In this document: in pieces, positions 11,073 to 22,570 of the stretch
Position numbering within the stretch: position 1 is the stretch's first letter
Layout: every line of letters begins with the position of its first letter
DNA from: Mytilisepta virgata
Lineage: Eukaryota; Mollusca; Bivalvia; Mytilida; Mytilidae
NCBI GenBank assembly: GCA_028015205.1
Contig: CM051513.1
Location: 50,232,341 to 50,296,340 of the forward strand
Reading direction: 5' to 3'
Length of the DNA: 64,000 nt
Made by a program: the position numbers and the translations under genes
The notes under the pieces: model-generated
Databases searched by the model: none
The model's input: only the letters and a program-made list of their open reading frames with translations
What the model was told of the DNA's origin: nothing

Positions 11073-14000
11073 ATGCAGTACCAAATACTTCTCCTGTTGA
11101 GTACAGCCATAGTACTGTCTGTGGCGACAGGGTACAAACGTAAGTACCAACTTAAAATAGGTAATTAACGAATTCTCGTTTTTTCTCGACGTTTCTGTTA
11201 TGTAAATGAAATGCAGTATATATGTATTGGCTGGGTAGGACAATAGTATGTTTATTGTCACTGAGATACCAGCTTTTTCCGCGAGGCGTAGCTAAGGGGT
11301 GATAGTATCGGGGGAAAGTTATTGTTACCCGAATATGCAGTCAGTAAGTGTTTTATTATACTTAAAATCAATTTACACTACTATTCATCGGTCGTTAATT
11401 ACCAGTATACAGGAAAAACTTAACACCTATTATTTCAAGATTTTAGTAATGCCCTGTCCTAATGTTTCTTATTTTTATCTTTATTCCACCACTGTCGTTC
11501 GTAGTGTACAAGTATTTTATCAATAAACTAACGCGCAGCTTCCCCTCATTTGTTCTCCCTTAAGATAAATGTTTGCTTCGCTCGTTTGGACATTAATTAG
11601 ATATATAATCCTCAGAATTTTAGGCATTTGTTGGATTTTCAACGGAAGGAAAGAGCCCAACCCAAAAATGTTGGATACGATAAACTACAAATGTATATGT
11701 TTTGTGTGCATCAGCATTCATATACTAGTATATAATATTTATCTTACAGCCTTGATACGTAGGTGTCCGAGTGGATGGTATCGCTATGGTAAACACTGTT
11801 ACTACTTCTGTCATACGGCTGTAACTTTTCCTAAGGCGGTGGTGAGTTCAGAATATATTTATAATTGTATTATAAAAGAATATGAACTACAAGAAATCGA
11901 TACATGTAAAATAATTGTCCAAGAGAAATTTTGACGTTTTATACCGCAATCAAGCTTAAACATTGTACGCAACGGTCAAAACCTTTAAATTTTACCCATT
12001 GGCAAACTTTTATATTGGAACTTGGCTAAGAGGTATGATGAAGTTTCTTACCTCCACAGCAACCGTCTTTTAAAATATTTGAGGCATGTTTGGCTCTATT
12101 TTAGAATATAGGTCACATCACACATTCAATATGTTCGTTTTATTTTAACAAGTTTATTTAATTTGTTGACTGTTTAGTCTCTGTTTTTGTTAATGGAAGG
12201 TCAAGAGTCAATGCCATTGACAAAGTTCATAGCAACCGATGAAAAAGTCCCTAGCAACCATATATATTTGGTTTCAGGATTCTATATTTTAGCCGTTGAA
12301 GTCAATATTGCGGCGAAAAATGCAACAGTATACATTAAATAGCAAAAATAATCATTGATGCAAGATCTACACTACAAGTAACAGGTCAACGATTCAGGCT
12401 CTTGGGAGCCTCTTGTTTGTTGATTTATTTTCGACTGTAATATAATGTATATTTCTTTGTTTCAATAGCTTTGAATGTGATACTATTTATATAACAAGTT
12501 TTTAAAGAATTTTATTGTTTAGCTGTATTTAAATGTCGTTTGTTTTACTTGTACATATGCATTTTGTTTTACTTGATTTGTTTTAGTTTTGAAGGAAAAT
12601 TAGCTTTCGCCACGATACGACCACTTGTGTCGACGTGGCGTTAAACAATATTCAATCAATCAATCAATCATACCCCAACATGGCATAAACATACTCCACC
12701 ATGAGATTTGTTTGCACGTTCATCTCCAATCAGTTTTAATTTTTGCATTCATCAAAAATACCTTAAGCATCAAATGTTTTAACGTACAGTGTGCATTTCT
12801 TAAAAAACTACGATAAAAATATTCCACCACATGTTAAAATTTCAAACAAATTACTGTGGTGTGTAACTATATAAATATTACAGGAAGGATGTAAGGCTAA
12901 GGGAGGCTATTTAGTGATGATAGGCGATGATGATGAAGATTACTTCCTTAAGAAAAAGGCAACATCTCTTAGCGGAGGTAAGTCTAGCCCTGTGGGTATA
13001 TACTGCATGTTTCATTAAAAATATCTGATATTTTCCCCTGCAACCGGGATACGCAATCAATCCCTGCCAAGGTAAGTGGTATAGCATTAACAACTGTAAT
13101 AGTTATTTATTTGTTCTTGGAGAATGTTTCATGTTTAGCTCTTGTTTTTTTTCTTTAACTTGTTGTTATATTGTTTTTGTTTAACTTTTATTTTATTTGG
13201 CTGGTTTTAGTTTTCTCCGCGATGTTAAGTACAGAATATAGCAATCAATCAAACAAATTTGAAAAGGTATCGTACTTAAGCTACATTCATTTGTCTTTTA
13301 ATTATGAAATTGAAACTATTTTTAAACAGCCATGTGACGTCATGATTCATAACCTCTTTTGTCGTTAATTGAAGCAAAAACAAAACAAATAAAGAGAAAA
13401 AAACAACAGAAATCAGTGAGGTCTAGCTGTAAGATATCAAATTAATCTACCCCACCCCTATTTGAATTGTTTGATAAATTGAACTGGTTCTCGTCCTGAA
13501 GAAGCACGAAATATTTGCCACTGGACATTAATTAACAATGCATCAATCAATCTAATACGAGTTTCATCTGATCATACGACCTGGAATTGGCGTGGGACGC
13601 CAGAGAGGGCACTCAATATATAAAAAATGGGAAATATTGAACATGATATTTATCTATACTTTTCGAAATTGGGATTAATGATCTACCAGTAAAACCTTTT
13701 ATGTTTTACTTTTGGAACACTTCGAATAAATATAAAACGAAAAATCATTTTCGCCAACTTGCAGGTTTTTGGCTGCGTCTAATGAAAATAGCCGGCACAA
13801 CTTCTTCGTGTATTGGAAGCAGTTTTTATTAATTTTTACCTCACCTGGCTCTGGCCCAAAGGGGCATGCGAGGTATTGCCATCATTTGGCGTCCGAAATC
13901 TTCTTGTCTGAAATAATATAGCCAATTCGAACAAAACTTGGCAGCTATGGTTTTATGTGGTCCTCTTTCAGAACTGTAAACTGCAAAGATGGCCACCAGA

Positions 14001-17000
14001 GCCGAACATAATTCAACATAAGAACCTACGTGAAATTAACTTAAGGATTTTATTGTCTGAAACCACAAAGCCAATTGCAGCAAAACTTGGCAGCAATGAT
14101 CCTTAGGTGGTCCCCTTTCAGATGGCCGAACATAGTTTAACACATAAGACCCTTTTGGAAATTTACTAAAAGATCTTATCTGAAACCGCAAAGTGTATCT
14201 AACATAGTCGGCTTACAGAATTGTATGCGACGATAACCGCCAACCATCCAAGATGGTGACATGATCTGAACGTAGTTTATCATAGGACCTCAAGGGAAAA
14301 GTGACTGAAAAATCTTCTTGTCTGAAACCAGTTAACAATTTTGCAATACTTAAAAACTGTTAAGTATTTAAAAGCGAAAAATGGTTTTGAACTGAGGCTC
14401 TGATGTCACACGGCCCAAACCATTTCTAAAACAGGCCGTCAGAGGAATCACATTACCAACCATACAGTGAATAGAAAATATCCCTTAGTGGTATTGTAGC
14501 TATTTGTGGCAATAATGGAAAGCCGCTATAATCACAGTAAGGTTACAATTTTCCGTCCTTGTCTTTTATGTATGTCTTTTCGTTTTCAGCGTATGCACCA
14601 AAGGACAACTACTGGATTTCTGCCGTGTGTAAGAGGAAGCCTTATGAAAACAAATGTATCTGGAAACATTACCACAACAGCTTGCCACTTGCTTACACAG
14701 GATGGAATATCTATAAATCAAAGCCGAGTAAGGGGTGCGCCGTCTTATGTGGAAATTACCGTTGGAAATGGGATTACTACAGCTGCACAAAATCTACTGC
14801 ATATTACATTTGTGAGGTAAGATTTCAAGTTGTATATCATGTTCTCTACAAAAATCTAAAATTTTTCTGAAGCCAAAAAATAAAGAAATAAACGATCCTT
14901 TTCCTGCTATATCATACACCTATTTACTGGCTATGAGGACAATAGCAAGTTTATTGTACCCTGAGACACTAACTATTTCCTGGGGCAAATAGTTGGTGTC
15001 AAGGAGGACAATAAACTTGCTATTGTTCGAATAGCCAGTAAATGTGTTTTTATTGTACCGAGAGCATCCGAAGTATAAAAAGCGTGGGAAAATGTACACT
15101 ACTTTCGAACTGTTGTCCCTAGGGAAAATAGTCATTTATTCACAAGAGATGACTATTGTCCCTAGTGAATAACAAATACCAGATTTCTCTGTAGTTCATT
15201 TTTAGATAGCTGTACACACTAAGCTATAATGATCTTTAATATTTGACATTGAAAATCAGTTTCTAATTAAAATCAATTCCAAAAACATTTCTTTCAACTT
15301 AAAGTCGTTATTAAAAAGTGCAGTTGTATTAAAAGTTAAGTATATTTCAACCTAGTATACTACGAAAGTTAAAAACACCCAAGTACGGTAAACATATCCA
15401 AACTTCACCAACATTTCCAAAATCGACATAAAAATGTATGGAAATGCTTAAGTTGATCGCCGGATACATGCCTTCAACAAAGTGCATTAAGGGAATACGA
15501 TACAATAAGGTTCTTCCAATGATTTTTTGCTGAAAATTTTTCAGATGGTCAATTGTTATGCATACTTTTCAAATACTGAAAGAAAAACCTACCTTCATGA
15601 CTTAATTTTTAAGATATTTGACACTGATTTTCGTATAATTGAGCAAAAACCCCCAAATTTCTCATTTTCAAGACTGTAACACAAAACTGTCTAACAATTT
15701 AACGAGAAAAAATAGGTTCACCGGGTCTTTTTATCAAATAGTCCAAACCACGTTTGTTTGCTTGTTTAGTTGGGGTTTAACTCCGTTTTCAGCACATTTG
15801 GCTATTTCGCGACGGCCAGTTTTTATTGGTGGAGGAAGCCGGAGTACCCGGAGAGAACCACCGACCTTCGGTAGGAAAATTGGCAATCCTTGTCAATTAA
15901 GATCGGAGTCGAATACACCCCGCCACAGGTGAGATTCGAACTCATAACCCCAGCGTTGACAGTAGTCATGACGAACTACATAGACCACTCGGCCATCGAG
16001 GCCCCTCCAAACTACGTAGATATTATTTTATGATAAAGAATTGATGAACGAAATTGCTAAACTTATTGGGAAATTATGCAAATTTAAGCCAAATAAGGAA
16101 TACTGATAATGATTTGGTAACACAAGATGCATGTAGAAAAAATTCCTCCACTGATTTTTTCCCCTAAGCATTAGTATAATTATCTTGAAGTAGTGAGCTT
16201 GTTTGCAAAAGAAACAAATTGGGGTCCAAGTCCTTATTGCAGAGATATTTGAGAAAAACCCAAAATTTTAGGATAGTATAATGGTCTTCTGGAAAAATAC
16301 AATGACGTCACAATGTGTATCTCTTGGCGACGTCATTATCTCCCACTGCTACTCTATCGTATTCCCATAACCAAGTTCTTTTATTATATTATGTTCCACC
16401 AGAAGACAACCTCAATGCAAATTTTTTAAGCCAGAGTTTCCATTCTTTTCTCTTAAGATTTTCGTTTTTTTAATATTTATTCACTTCCATAAATGTCTTA
16501 CTGGATAAATTATTGCCTTATTATTGAAAATCAAATATTACTATTTAGACGTTAAAGTAATATGAATAGACACCAATCATTTCAGACGTTAAATTTGTAC
16601 TTACAAAAATGGACACCAACCATTTCAAACGTAAAATGTGTACTTGCATGAATAAACAACAACCATTTCATATTATTACGTAAAATGTATACTTAGAATA
16701 GAGAATGGAAACGGTTAATGCGTCAAAGGGACAACAACCCGACCAAAGAGCAGAAAACAGCTCAAGGCTACCGGTGGGTCTTCAACGGAGGAGAAAATCC
16801 AGCACCCGGAGGCGGGTTTTAGCTGGCCCTAAACAATAATGTATACTAGTTCATCAAAATAGACTGCACACTCAACTCCGAAACATAAAAATGAACAAAT
16901 ATTAAAAACACACACAGGACTAACAAAGGCTTGTATGAATAGACAACAACCATTTAAGACGTAACATTTGTACTTGCATGAATAAACAACAACCATTTTA

Positions 17001-17183
17001 CACGTTAAATTTGTACGCACGTTAAATAAACGCCAACCATTTCAGAAACCAGCAACATTTCGTCCTATTGTGTCAAGCTCTAGTAGTGGCGGAAGCAGTG
17101 ACAAAGGAAAGGGATACCGGAAGTCAAAAGGTTCTAGCAGCTCCAGTAGTGACGAAAAAGGCGGGAAAAAGAAATATTATTGA
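11073..17183 (+). CDS. Secreted C-type-lectin-like protein, left copy (5 exons)
   Basis: Predicted 205-residue secreted protein. The exons are 11073-11139, 11750-11841, 12884-12977, 14590-14816 and 17046-17183; all junctions are GT-AG and the phases join (1, 0, 1, 0). Residues 1 to about 20 form a hydrophobic signal peptide. Residues 28-159 form one C-type lectin-like domain, opening with CPSGWYRYGKHC, with GGYLVMIGD and the DNYWISAVC core, and closing with YYSC and YYICE. The usual calcium/sugar motifs (EPN or QPD, and WND) are not seen; SKPSKGC and RWKWDYYSC occupy those places, so classical sugar binding is doubtful. Exon 5 encodes a Ser/Lys/Gly/Tyr tail (residues 161-205) with one DKGKGYRKSKG unit. 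An AATAAA lies 60 bp after the stop. It converges with a near-identical copy at 23.96-31.98 kb. Target and tissue are unknown; a defence or matrix role would be speculation. Confidence 0.88.
12385..12830 (+). mobile_element. 3' fragment of the same non-LTR family in intron 2
   Basis: About 12420-12670 matches the 3' UTR of copy C (52.45-52.75 kb, reversed): 'ATGTATATTTCTTTGTTTC', then 'CGCCACGATACGACC', then GTTAAACAATATTCAATC repeated to the tail. It lies inside intron 2 of the left lectin gene. The matching place in the right arm (about 29,500-29,520) lacks the whole 12385-12830 segment, so it came in after the duplication. Confidence 0.75.
13834..14345. repeat. Interspersed mollusc-type repeat in lectin intron 3
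   Basis: It begins 'CTCACCTGGCTCTGGCCCAAAGGGGCATGCGAGG' type sequence. It then has about 120-bp sub-units with recurring 'AACTTGGCAGCAATGGT'-like, 'GTGGTCC' and 'CAGAT/CTTCTTGTCTGAAA' words. A matching reversed copy lies at 28190-28620 in the right arm. It is related to the larger element in the BEN gene intron (47.30-48.89 kb). Confidence 0.6.
14922..15164. repeat. Two tandem imperfect hairpins in lectin intron 4
   Basis: The first hairpin, about 14922-15043, has arms opening TTTACTGGCTAT/GGACAATAGCAAGTTTATTGT and closing with their complement. The second, about 15117-15164, pairs CTAGGGAAAATAGTCAT with ATGACTATTGTCCCTAG. Both are kept in the right arm (about 26496-26612 and 26374-26423). 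A related shorter word is found near 11230-11330. They could be a fold-back element or a hairpin RNA source. Confidence 0.65.
15753..16005 (-). mobile_element. tRNA-derived SINE with 11-bp TSD
   Basis: On the minus strand it opens with a tRNA-like head: box A-like TGGCCGAGTGG and box B-like GAGTTCGAATCTC. A conserved body follows (GTGGTTCTCTCCGGGTACTC, CTTCCTCCACC), with a 3' end in GTTAAACCCCAACTAAACAAGC. The flanks TCCAAACCACG (15742-15752) and TCCAAACTACG (16006-16016) are an 11-bp target-site duplication with one mismatch. The right arm shows the empty site near 25787-25802. A second copy sits at 39404-39672. Confidence 0.9.
16541..17045 (+). repeat. Minisatellite ending in the exon-5 splice acceptor
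   Basis: Units of about 45-55 bp carry AACAACAACCATTT, then CA/CAG, then ACGTTAAATTTGTACTTG and CATGAATA. They lie at 16541-16690 and 16925-17045, split by an interspersed repeat (16695-16830) that recurs reversed at about 24985-25140. The last unit supplies CAACCATTTCAG, the acceptor of lectin exon 5. An identical CATTTCAG at 16579-16586 is a possible decoy acceptor. Mirror units lie at 24160-24260 and 25140-25270. Confidence 0.65.
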
Positions 17184-17242
17184 GGAACAATACGCCTTAC
17201 TTCACATTTTAAATAAATTGTGAATATAAGTAATAATACATC

Positions 17243-17248
17243 AATAAA
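17243..17248 (+). terminator. Poly(A) signal, left lectin gene
   Basis: AATAAA 60 bp after the stop codon. It is conserved in the right arm at 23895-23900 (minus). Confidence 0.7.
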
Positions 17249-17975
17249 GTTTACTCATAATTCTCTCAGTTTGTATTTATGATAAACATGAAATATATTC
17301 CTGTGTGTCACATTTATGTAACCACCACATTATATATATATATATTTATATCGTCGATATAAAACCAACTTTTTAGCTTCCTTGGCCCAAATGTGAGCTT
17401 TAATCATCTGGCCATCAAATTTTCATATTTTGATCTCTCCACTGAAACCCTTGGGCCAAATGAACAGAAACCTTGTATGAAGCAGCTATGGAAGGACATT
17501 TACAAAATTTGCATATTTTGTTCCGATCGGACAACTTACATGACCGCCATGAAAAAATGCTATTTTCTCATTGTTCAAATTTAAAAAATCTAAAATCTTC
17601 TCTGGAACAATATTCCCAAATGAACAAATCTCATTTCTCATTCACGGTGTATCATCGGCACCGGATGTAGGTATTAGTGTACGACAATACGTGAAATGAC
17701 CGGGAGGTCCAAATATTATTGTGTCTGTAGATGTTTGTTGCACATTTCAAAATTTAAGCATATGCGATATAATATCGCAGAAATATCGTGACTGGTACCT
17801 GAGAAAAGTATCGTTGAAAAGAGAATTTCACATTTAGCGAATTTAATAAGATGAGTCACGTTCGTTATGATAAAAATCATTCCAACAGTGCATAATTATG
17901 TCAGTGTTTTGTTCGTTTGAAAAAGGAATCTTCGGTTATGATAGAAGACATTTTAGAATTTCGTTCGTTTATACA

Positions 17976-18027
17976 GCGAATTGCCTGGTCAGTTTAATAT
18001 ATTTACTGACCACGCTATTCGATGTAC
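17976..18027. repeat. Hairpin at inner end of left arm
   Basis: TGGTCAGT at 17995-18002 pairs with ACTGACCA at 18004-18011 around a TTAATATATT-type centre. The pairing extends imperfectly outward (TACAGCGAATTGCC against CGCTATTCGATGTA). The matching hairpin in the right arm is at 22850-22891. Arm similarity ends within this hairpin, so it marks the breakpoint. Confidence 0.7.
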
Positions 18028-18308
18028 AATTTTCCCTACTTTGGTATTTGGACACCTCCTGGTTACGATTTTGTTTTTCAGGAGCATCGAATCCATCCGG
18101 AACTCATACCCTGCATCTAATTTGTTTTGGCTAATACTTCACGACCAATTGATAAATTGCTATTTTATCATACAAAATACTAACAATTTTACTGTTGAGA
18201 CTGTCACAGAGATTCTATGTAAGAGCTAACTGACACGAGATAATGTCTTTAGTGACACGCGGTTTTCGATCAAATCTTCCTTTTTATTAAACTCTAATGT
18301 ATCAGCTT
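18028..18308. other. Unique spacer sequence, left part
   Basis: Between the arm breakpoint and the retro-fragment. No gene or repeat is recognised. The right part of the spacer (22571-22848) is likewise featureless, and the two do not match. Confidence 0.4.
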
Positions 18309-18495
18309 TTAATTGACTGTGTAGATAAATCCGACATTATTTGTTGGTACTACACAACAATATGAAAGATTTATGTACGAAGGTTGCTGGCAACCGTATA
18401 TTACAATATTTGAAGGACGTGGGACTATACTCGAGAATATAGTCTGTCTGACTGTATTCCTGATTATAGTCCTTATCTAGAATTTAATTTGTTAT
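18309..18495 (+). mobile_element. Plus-strand fragment of non-LTR ORF2 3' end
   Basis: It encodes a decayed version of the last ~45 residues of ORF2 (LIDCVDKSDII ... YLQYLKDVGLYSRI-like, with frameshifts), and continues into the 3' UTR (TATAGTC...CTTATCTAGAATTTAATTTG). Its orientation is opposite to copy B, which starts directly after it, so two 3' ends lie tail to tail. Confidence 0.75.
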
Positions 18496-18496
18496 A

Positions 18497-21400
18497 TTGA
18501 TTGATTGATTATTGTTTAACGCCGTGAGGGCGACATTTAAGCCATATCACGGCGAGAACTAATTAAATTAAGTATGATTAAAAGAAATACTATCTAAAAC
18601 GAATGAACTATTTACAAAGAATATTTAAGGAGAAAATAAAACAATAAAACAATACAAGAATCTCAAAAATCAATAATTATATCACAGACGAAATTTGGAA
18701 AATAATATCACAGATACGCTATTAAATAAATTAACATCATTCAAAAAATTTAAACAAAATTAAATTTATTGGACTCTTTTCAAGGATGCAGTCAGACTAT
18801 ATTCTTGAATACAGTCCAACATCTTTCAAATACTGTAAAAGACGGTTGCCAGCAGCCTTTGTAAACAAGTCTTTCATATTGTTGACTGTGTAGTACCGAC
18901 AAATAATGTCGGACTTATCTACACAGTCAATTAAAAGATGTTTAATACTATGTCGACATTGGCAGGGTATACACTCAGGAGGCGGCTCATTCTCTAAAAT
19001 AAAAGAATGAGTCGTCCTGGTGTGGCCAATGCGACATCTAGTTAAAACAACTTGATCTCGTCGGCATTTGCCGAAAAAACAGACATTCTTGCCAACAGTT
19101 GGCTCTATAGAATGAAGTTTATTGTCTGTAAGCAGATCCCACTGGGCCTGCCACAGACGTAAAACATATTTATAAATCAAAGGTTTAAAATCAGTATAAG
19201 GCACTGACATATTAGTAACTGGGTCATCTAAAGCATCCTTCGCTATACTATCTACGACTGTGTTTCCTCGGATGCCAATATGACTTGGTATCCAGATAAA
19301 AACTATTTCTTTGCCCATTTGGACAAGTCTTTTATAGAACTCAATAATATGGGCAATTAAAGGGTTTTTATATTTCTGACCTTCTATGGCCAATAAACAT
19401 GAAAGAGAATCTGAGCAAATAAGAAATTTAAGTTTTTCAGACGTTCTGACAAATTTTAAAGCCAGAATGATGGCTCTAGCTTCAGCAGTAAATATTGAAC
19501 TGGAAGATGGAAGGCGGAGAGTTGCTGCCTGCTGTCCGTGTTTCATCCGGATACCAAACGGAGGAATTTTATTTTCATGTTGTTCAAATATGTCCTCATA
19601 GAGAGGTTTGAAAACACAGTCGTAGGCAGGATTTGAAGGATATGCCTTTAGCTTGGTAAAGTATTGTAAACCAAGTTTTATCCGACGATTATAAAGAGAC
19701 GGTTCGTTCGCCTCTACATTTAAACTCTCAACAGGAGACGTTCTGAACGCCCCCAAGGCCAAACATAGGCCTTGGTGGTGAACAGTGTCTAAAATTTGTA
19801 TGTAGGATTTGCGAGCAGATCCATATATAATTGATCCATAATCAAGTTTTGATCGTACAAGTGATCGATATAAATTTAACAGTATGTTTTTATCAGCACC
19901 CCAGTCAGTGCTGGAAACAACTTTTAAAATATCCAATGCTTTCAAGCATTTAGCTTTAAGCATTTTGATATGGGGTAGAAAGGTAAGTTTATTGTCAAAC
20001 AGAATACCTAGAAATTTGGTTTCTTTGACGACTTTTAATCGGAGAATTATAAATTTTTAGTTTGGGGTTCAAATGCAGTTTTCGTTTATTGCAAAAATGC
20101 ATACATACTGTTTTGGAGTTGGAAAATTTAAAACGATTTTCCATAGCCCATTTTTCAATTTTATTTAAAGACAGCTGTAGTTGTCTTTCAATATTGTTGA
20201 TATTTTTAGCCCTATAACATATCAAAAAGTCATCTACATAGAGGGAGCCTTCAACGTTTTGTTTTAATGTTTTAGCTAAACTGTTTATTATTATACTAAA
20301 TAAAGTGACGGAGAGGATACTTTCCTGAGGAACACCCATCTCTTGTTCAAAAGGTCAGACATGGTCGTGTTAACCTTTACCTTGAACTGTCTGTCTGAAA
20401 GAAAATTTTCAATGAAGGCAGGTAACCTACCTTTCAACCCCATATCATTTAAGTCTTTTAAAATGACATATTTCCATGTGGTTTCGTAGGCTTTTTCCAG
20501 ATCGAATAAAATTTTCAATGAAGGCAGGTAACCTACCTTTCAACCCCATATCATTTAAGTCTTTTAAAATGACATATTTCCATGTGGTTTCGTAGGCTTT
20601 TTCCAGATCGAAAAAAACGACACCATATGTTCACCTTTAGCAAACCCGTTGCGTATAAAGGATTCGAAGCGAACAAGATGATCCAACGTGCTTCTGCCTT
20701 GTCGGAACCCACACTATGTTGGACAGGAGGCCGTTCGCCTCTAGGAACCAGACAACGCAGTCGTTGATCATCCGTTCCATTCTCTTACAAACGAAGCTTG
20801 TGAGGGCAATTGGCCGATAATTCGACGGGTTTGGAATAGGAATAACTGTGGCAAGCTTACAAATTGAAGGCAAGTAGCCATTTTCCCATACATTATTAAG
20901 AAGATCTAAAAACGTTTTAAGAGAAGTGTCAGGAAGGTGTTTCAAAAGTTTATAGTGAATATCATCTGGGCCACATGCTGTGTCATGGGCTTTCGACAGA
21001 GAAATATTCAGCTGATCCAAACAAAAAGGGCGGTTGTAATCTTCTAAATTGTTTGGTTTAAAATTGAGCTTATTTTTCTAGGTTCGTTTTTTCATCCTTT
21101 GGAATTCCTGGAAATAATTCAGAGAACAATAATGTTTTGAGAAGGTTTCGTTAAGTTTATTTGAAATGCCATTTTCTGAAGTCAAAAGAGTTTGGCCATC
21201 TTTTAAATGGTGAAGATTGGCCTTACTGTTTTTAGAGTTAATTTTTTTTTTGGGGATAAAATTCCTGACTTTATTCATAGGAACCAGACAAGGCTGTCGT
21301 TGATCATCAATTTCATTGTCTTACAAACTCACCTTGTGAGGGCAATTGGTCGATAATTCGACGGTCCAAAATGTTCCTTGCCAGGTTTTGGAATAGGGAT

Positions 21401-22570
21401 AAGTGTGGCACGTTTCCAATACATTATTAAGAAGATCTAAAGGCGTTTCAAGAGAAGTGTCAAGAAGGTGTTTCAAAAGTGTTAAGTTTAATAATATTAC
21501 CATCAAGTCGTTTTGTAAACCTTTTGACTTTGGAAACATTTTGGGATGTCAGTTCTTCACATATATCTTCTTCCGTCAACTCAGCTAAATCACGGTCTCT
21601 GTCTCTAATCACACCTTGGCATGAATTCAGTGATCTATGGGGTGTAACAGATGTAGACATCAGAAATTGTTGTAAGAGAGAGTAAATGTTTGACCTGTTG
21701 TGATCTGCGACATTCAACTAGCAGATTTCCGTTTCTCATTTTTGTGACTTTTTTAAGCTAGTGTTTTTTGGATAACAAAAGGAGACATTTTGGTGGCAGG
21801 TTTTTCATTGTTGACTGATGCAATAACTAAAATTTTGGAAAATTGTCCGAAAAAGTATTTGGTAAATTTTAGCTTCCTGTTCCTCATCGCCACTAGTTTT
21901 CGTTTACATGTTTGGTTTTGTTTTTTATTTTGGAAATCCATGGTGATGTATATATGTTTCGTTACCCTAGCTCCCCGCCAACCTCGGAAACAGCATCAAA
22001 ACGATGTATGCTTGCCACGTTTGCGACAAGCACCAGGGTTATTAGAATACATCAAAACGATATATGCTTGTCACATTAGCCACAAGTACCAGGGATACTA
22101 GAACAAGACATGACCAATTTTGGCTGAAGCGGGGTCACCCAGCCATTCTTGAACAAATTTAATATTCATCAATAAAATAACAAAACAAAAGTAAAAAAAA
22201 AAAAAAATTAAAGTCCCAAATTCAAAAGCAAAATGTTGAGCCTGTTGAGGCTTGTGATCCATAAGCTAATCAGCAATTTCGAATTTAGACTTCTCAATGT
22301 TTATGAAAAGAAATATGCACATAGCGTTTCAAAAGGGATTGATGTGACCAGCCGATTGACCAAATCGGGTACATCCGGCCTCTCGTCTAGGTTAAGGTTG
22401 TGCCCAAGATGGTGATCGGAACCGTGTATCAGGCGATCCAGGAACACTCCCTATTATTACCGACACGGGTTTGCGACACACGGCAAACATGTCGCCTCTT
22501 TAAGGGCTTCTTACGCCAAGCCCATGAGCTGTGAGCCTATTCTATTTGTGTCCCAGGGACCAACAGGGGT
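18497..22570 (-). mobile_element. Non-LTR retrotransposon copy B, rearranged, in the spacer
   Basis: Same family as copy A. From the right it reads: leader block (22570-21950), ORF1 start (MDFQNKKQNQ at 21941) with a frameshift, ORF1 to RFTKRLDGNIIKLNT, then a jump straight into an RT fragment (about 21480-21260). A second, overlapping RT stretch follows (21278-19995, including SLYVDDFLICY), and then a long frame with the thumb and RNase H (19963-18797). RNase H has an in-frame deletion joining PPFGIRMK to HGQQAATL, which removes the YTDGS catalytic Asp. A 106-bp segment is duplicated in tandem (20401-20612). The 3' end is ATTGATTGATTGATTATTGTTTAACGCC reversed. I found no target-site duplication. 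Confidence 0.85.
20401..20612. repeat. 106-bp direct tandem duplication inside copy B
   Basis: 20401-20506 and 20507-20612 are virtually identical (GAAAATTTTCAATGAAGGCAGG at the start, CAGATCGAA at the end). The near-identity means the duplication is recent compared with the decay of copy B. Confidence 0.85.

Larger units (their letters stand above)
4687..18012 (+). repeat. Left arm of large inverted duplication
   Basis: Excluding inserted elements, this stretch matches the reverse complement of 22849-32645 from end to end. It holds the TATA box, the five lectin exons, the introns, the poly(A) signal and about 0.8 kb beyond. Similarity starts at 'CCGGAAACCAAATTTGACGGAAA' type sequence near 4687 (right arm near 32,640). 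It resumes at 10,449 after the inserted non-LTR element and stops at 18,012, just after an ACTGACCA hairpin. Insertions present only in this arm are the non-LTR copy (4732-10437), a retro 3' fragment (about 12.39-12.83 kb) and a SINE (15753-16005). Confidence 0.9.

Noticed and set aside
11569..11934. 121-codon frame with a hydrophobic N-terminus around lectin exon 2
   Set aside because: Exon 2 has good splice sites and joins exons 1 and 3 in phase; the rest of this frame is intron.
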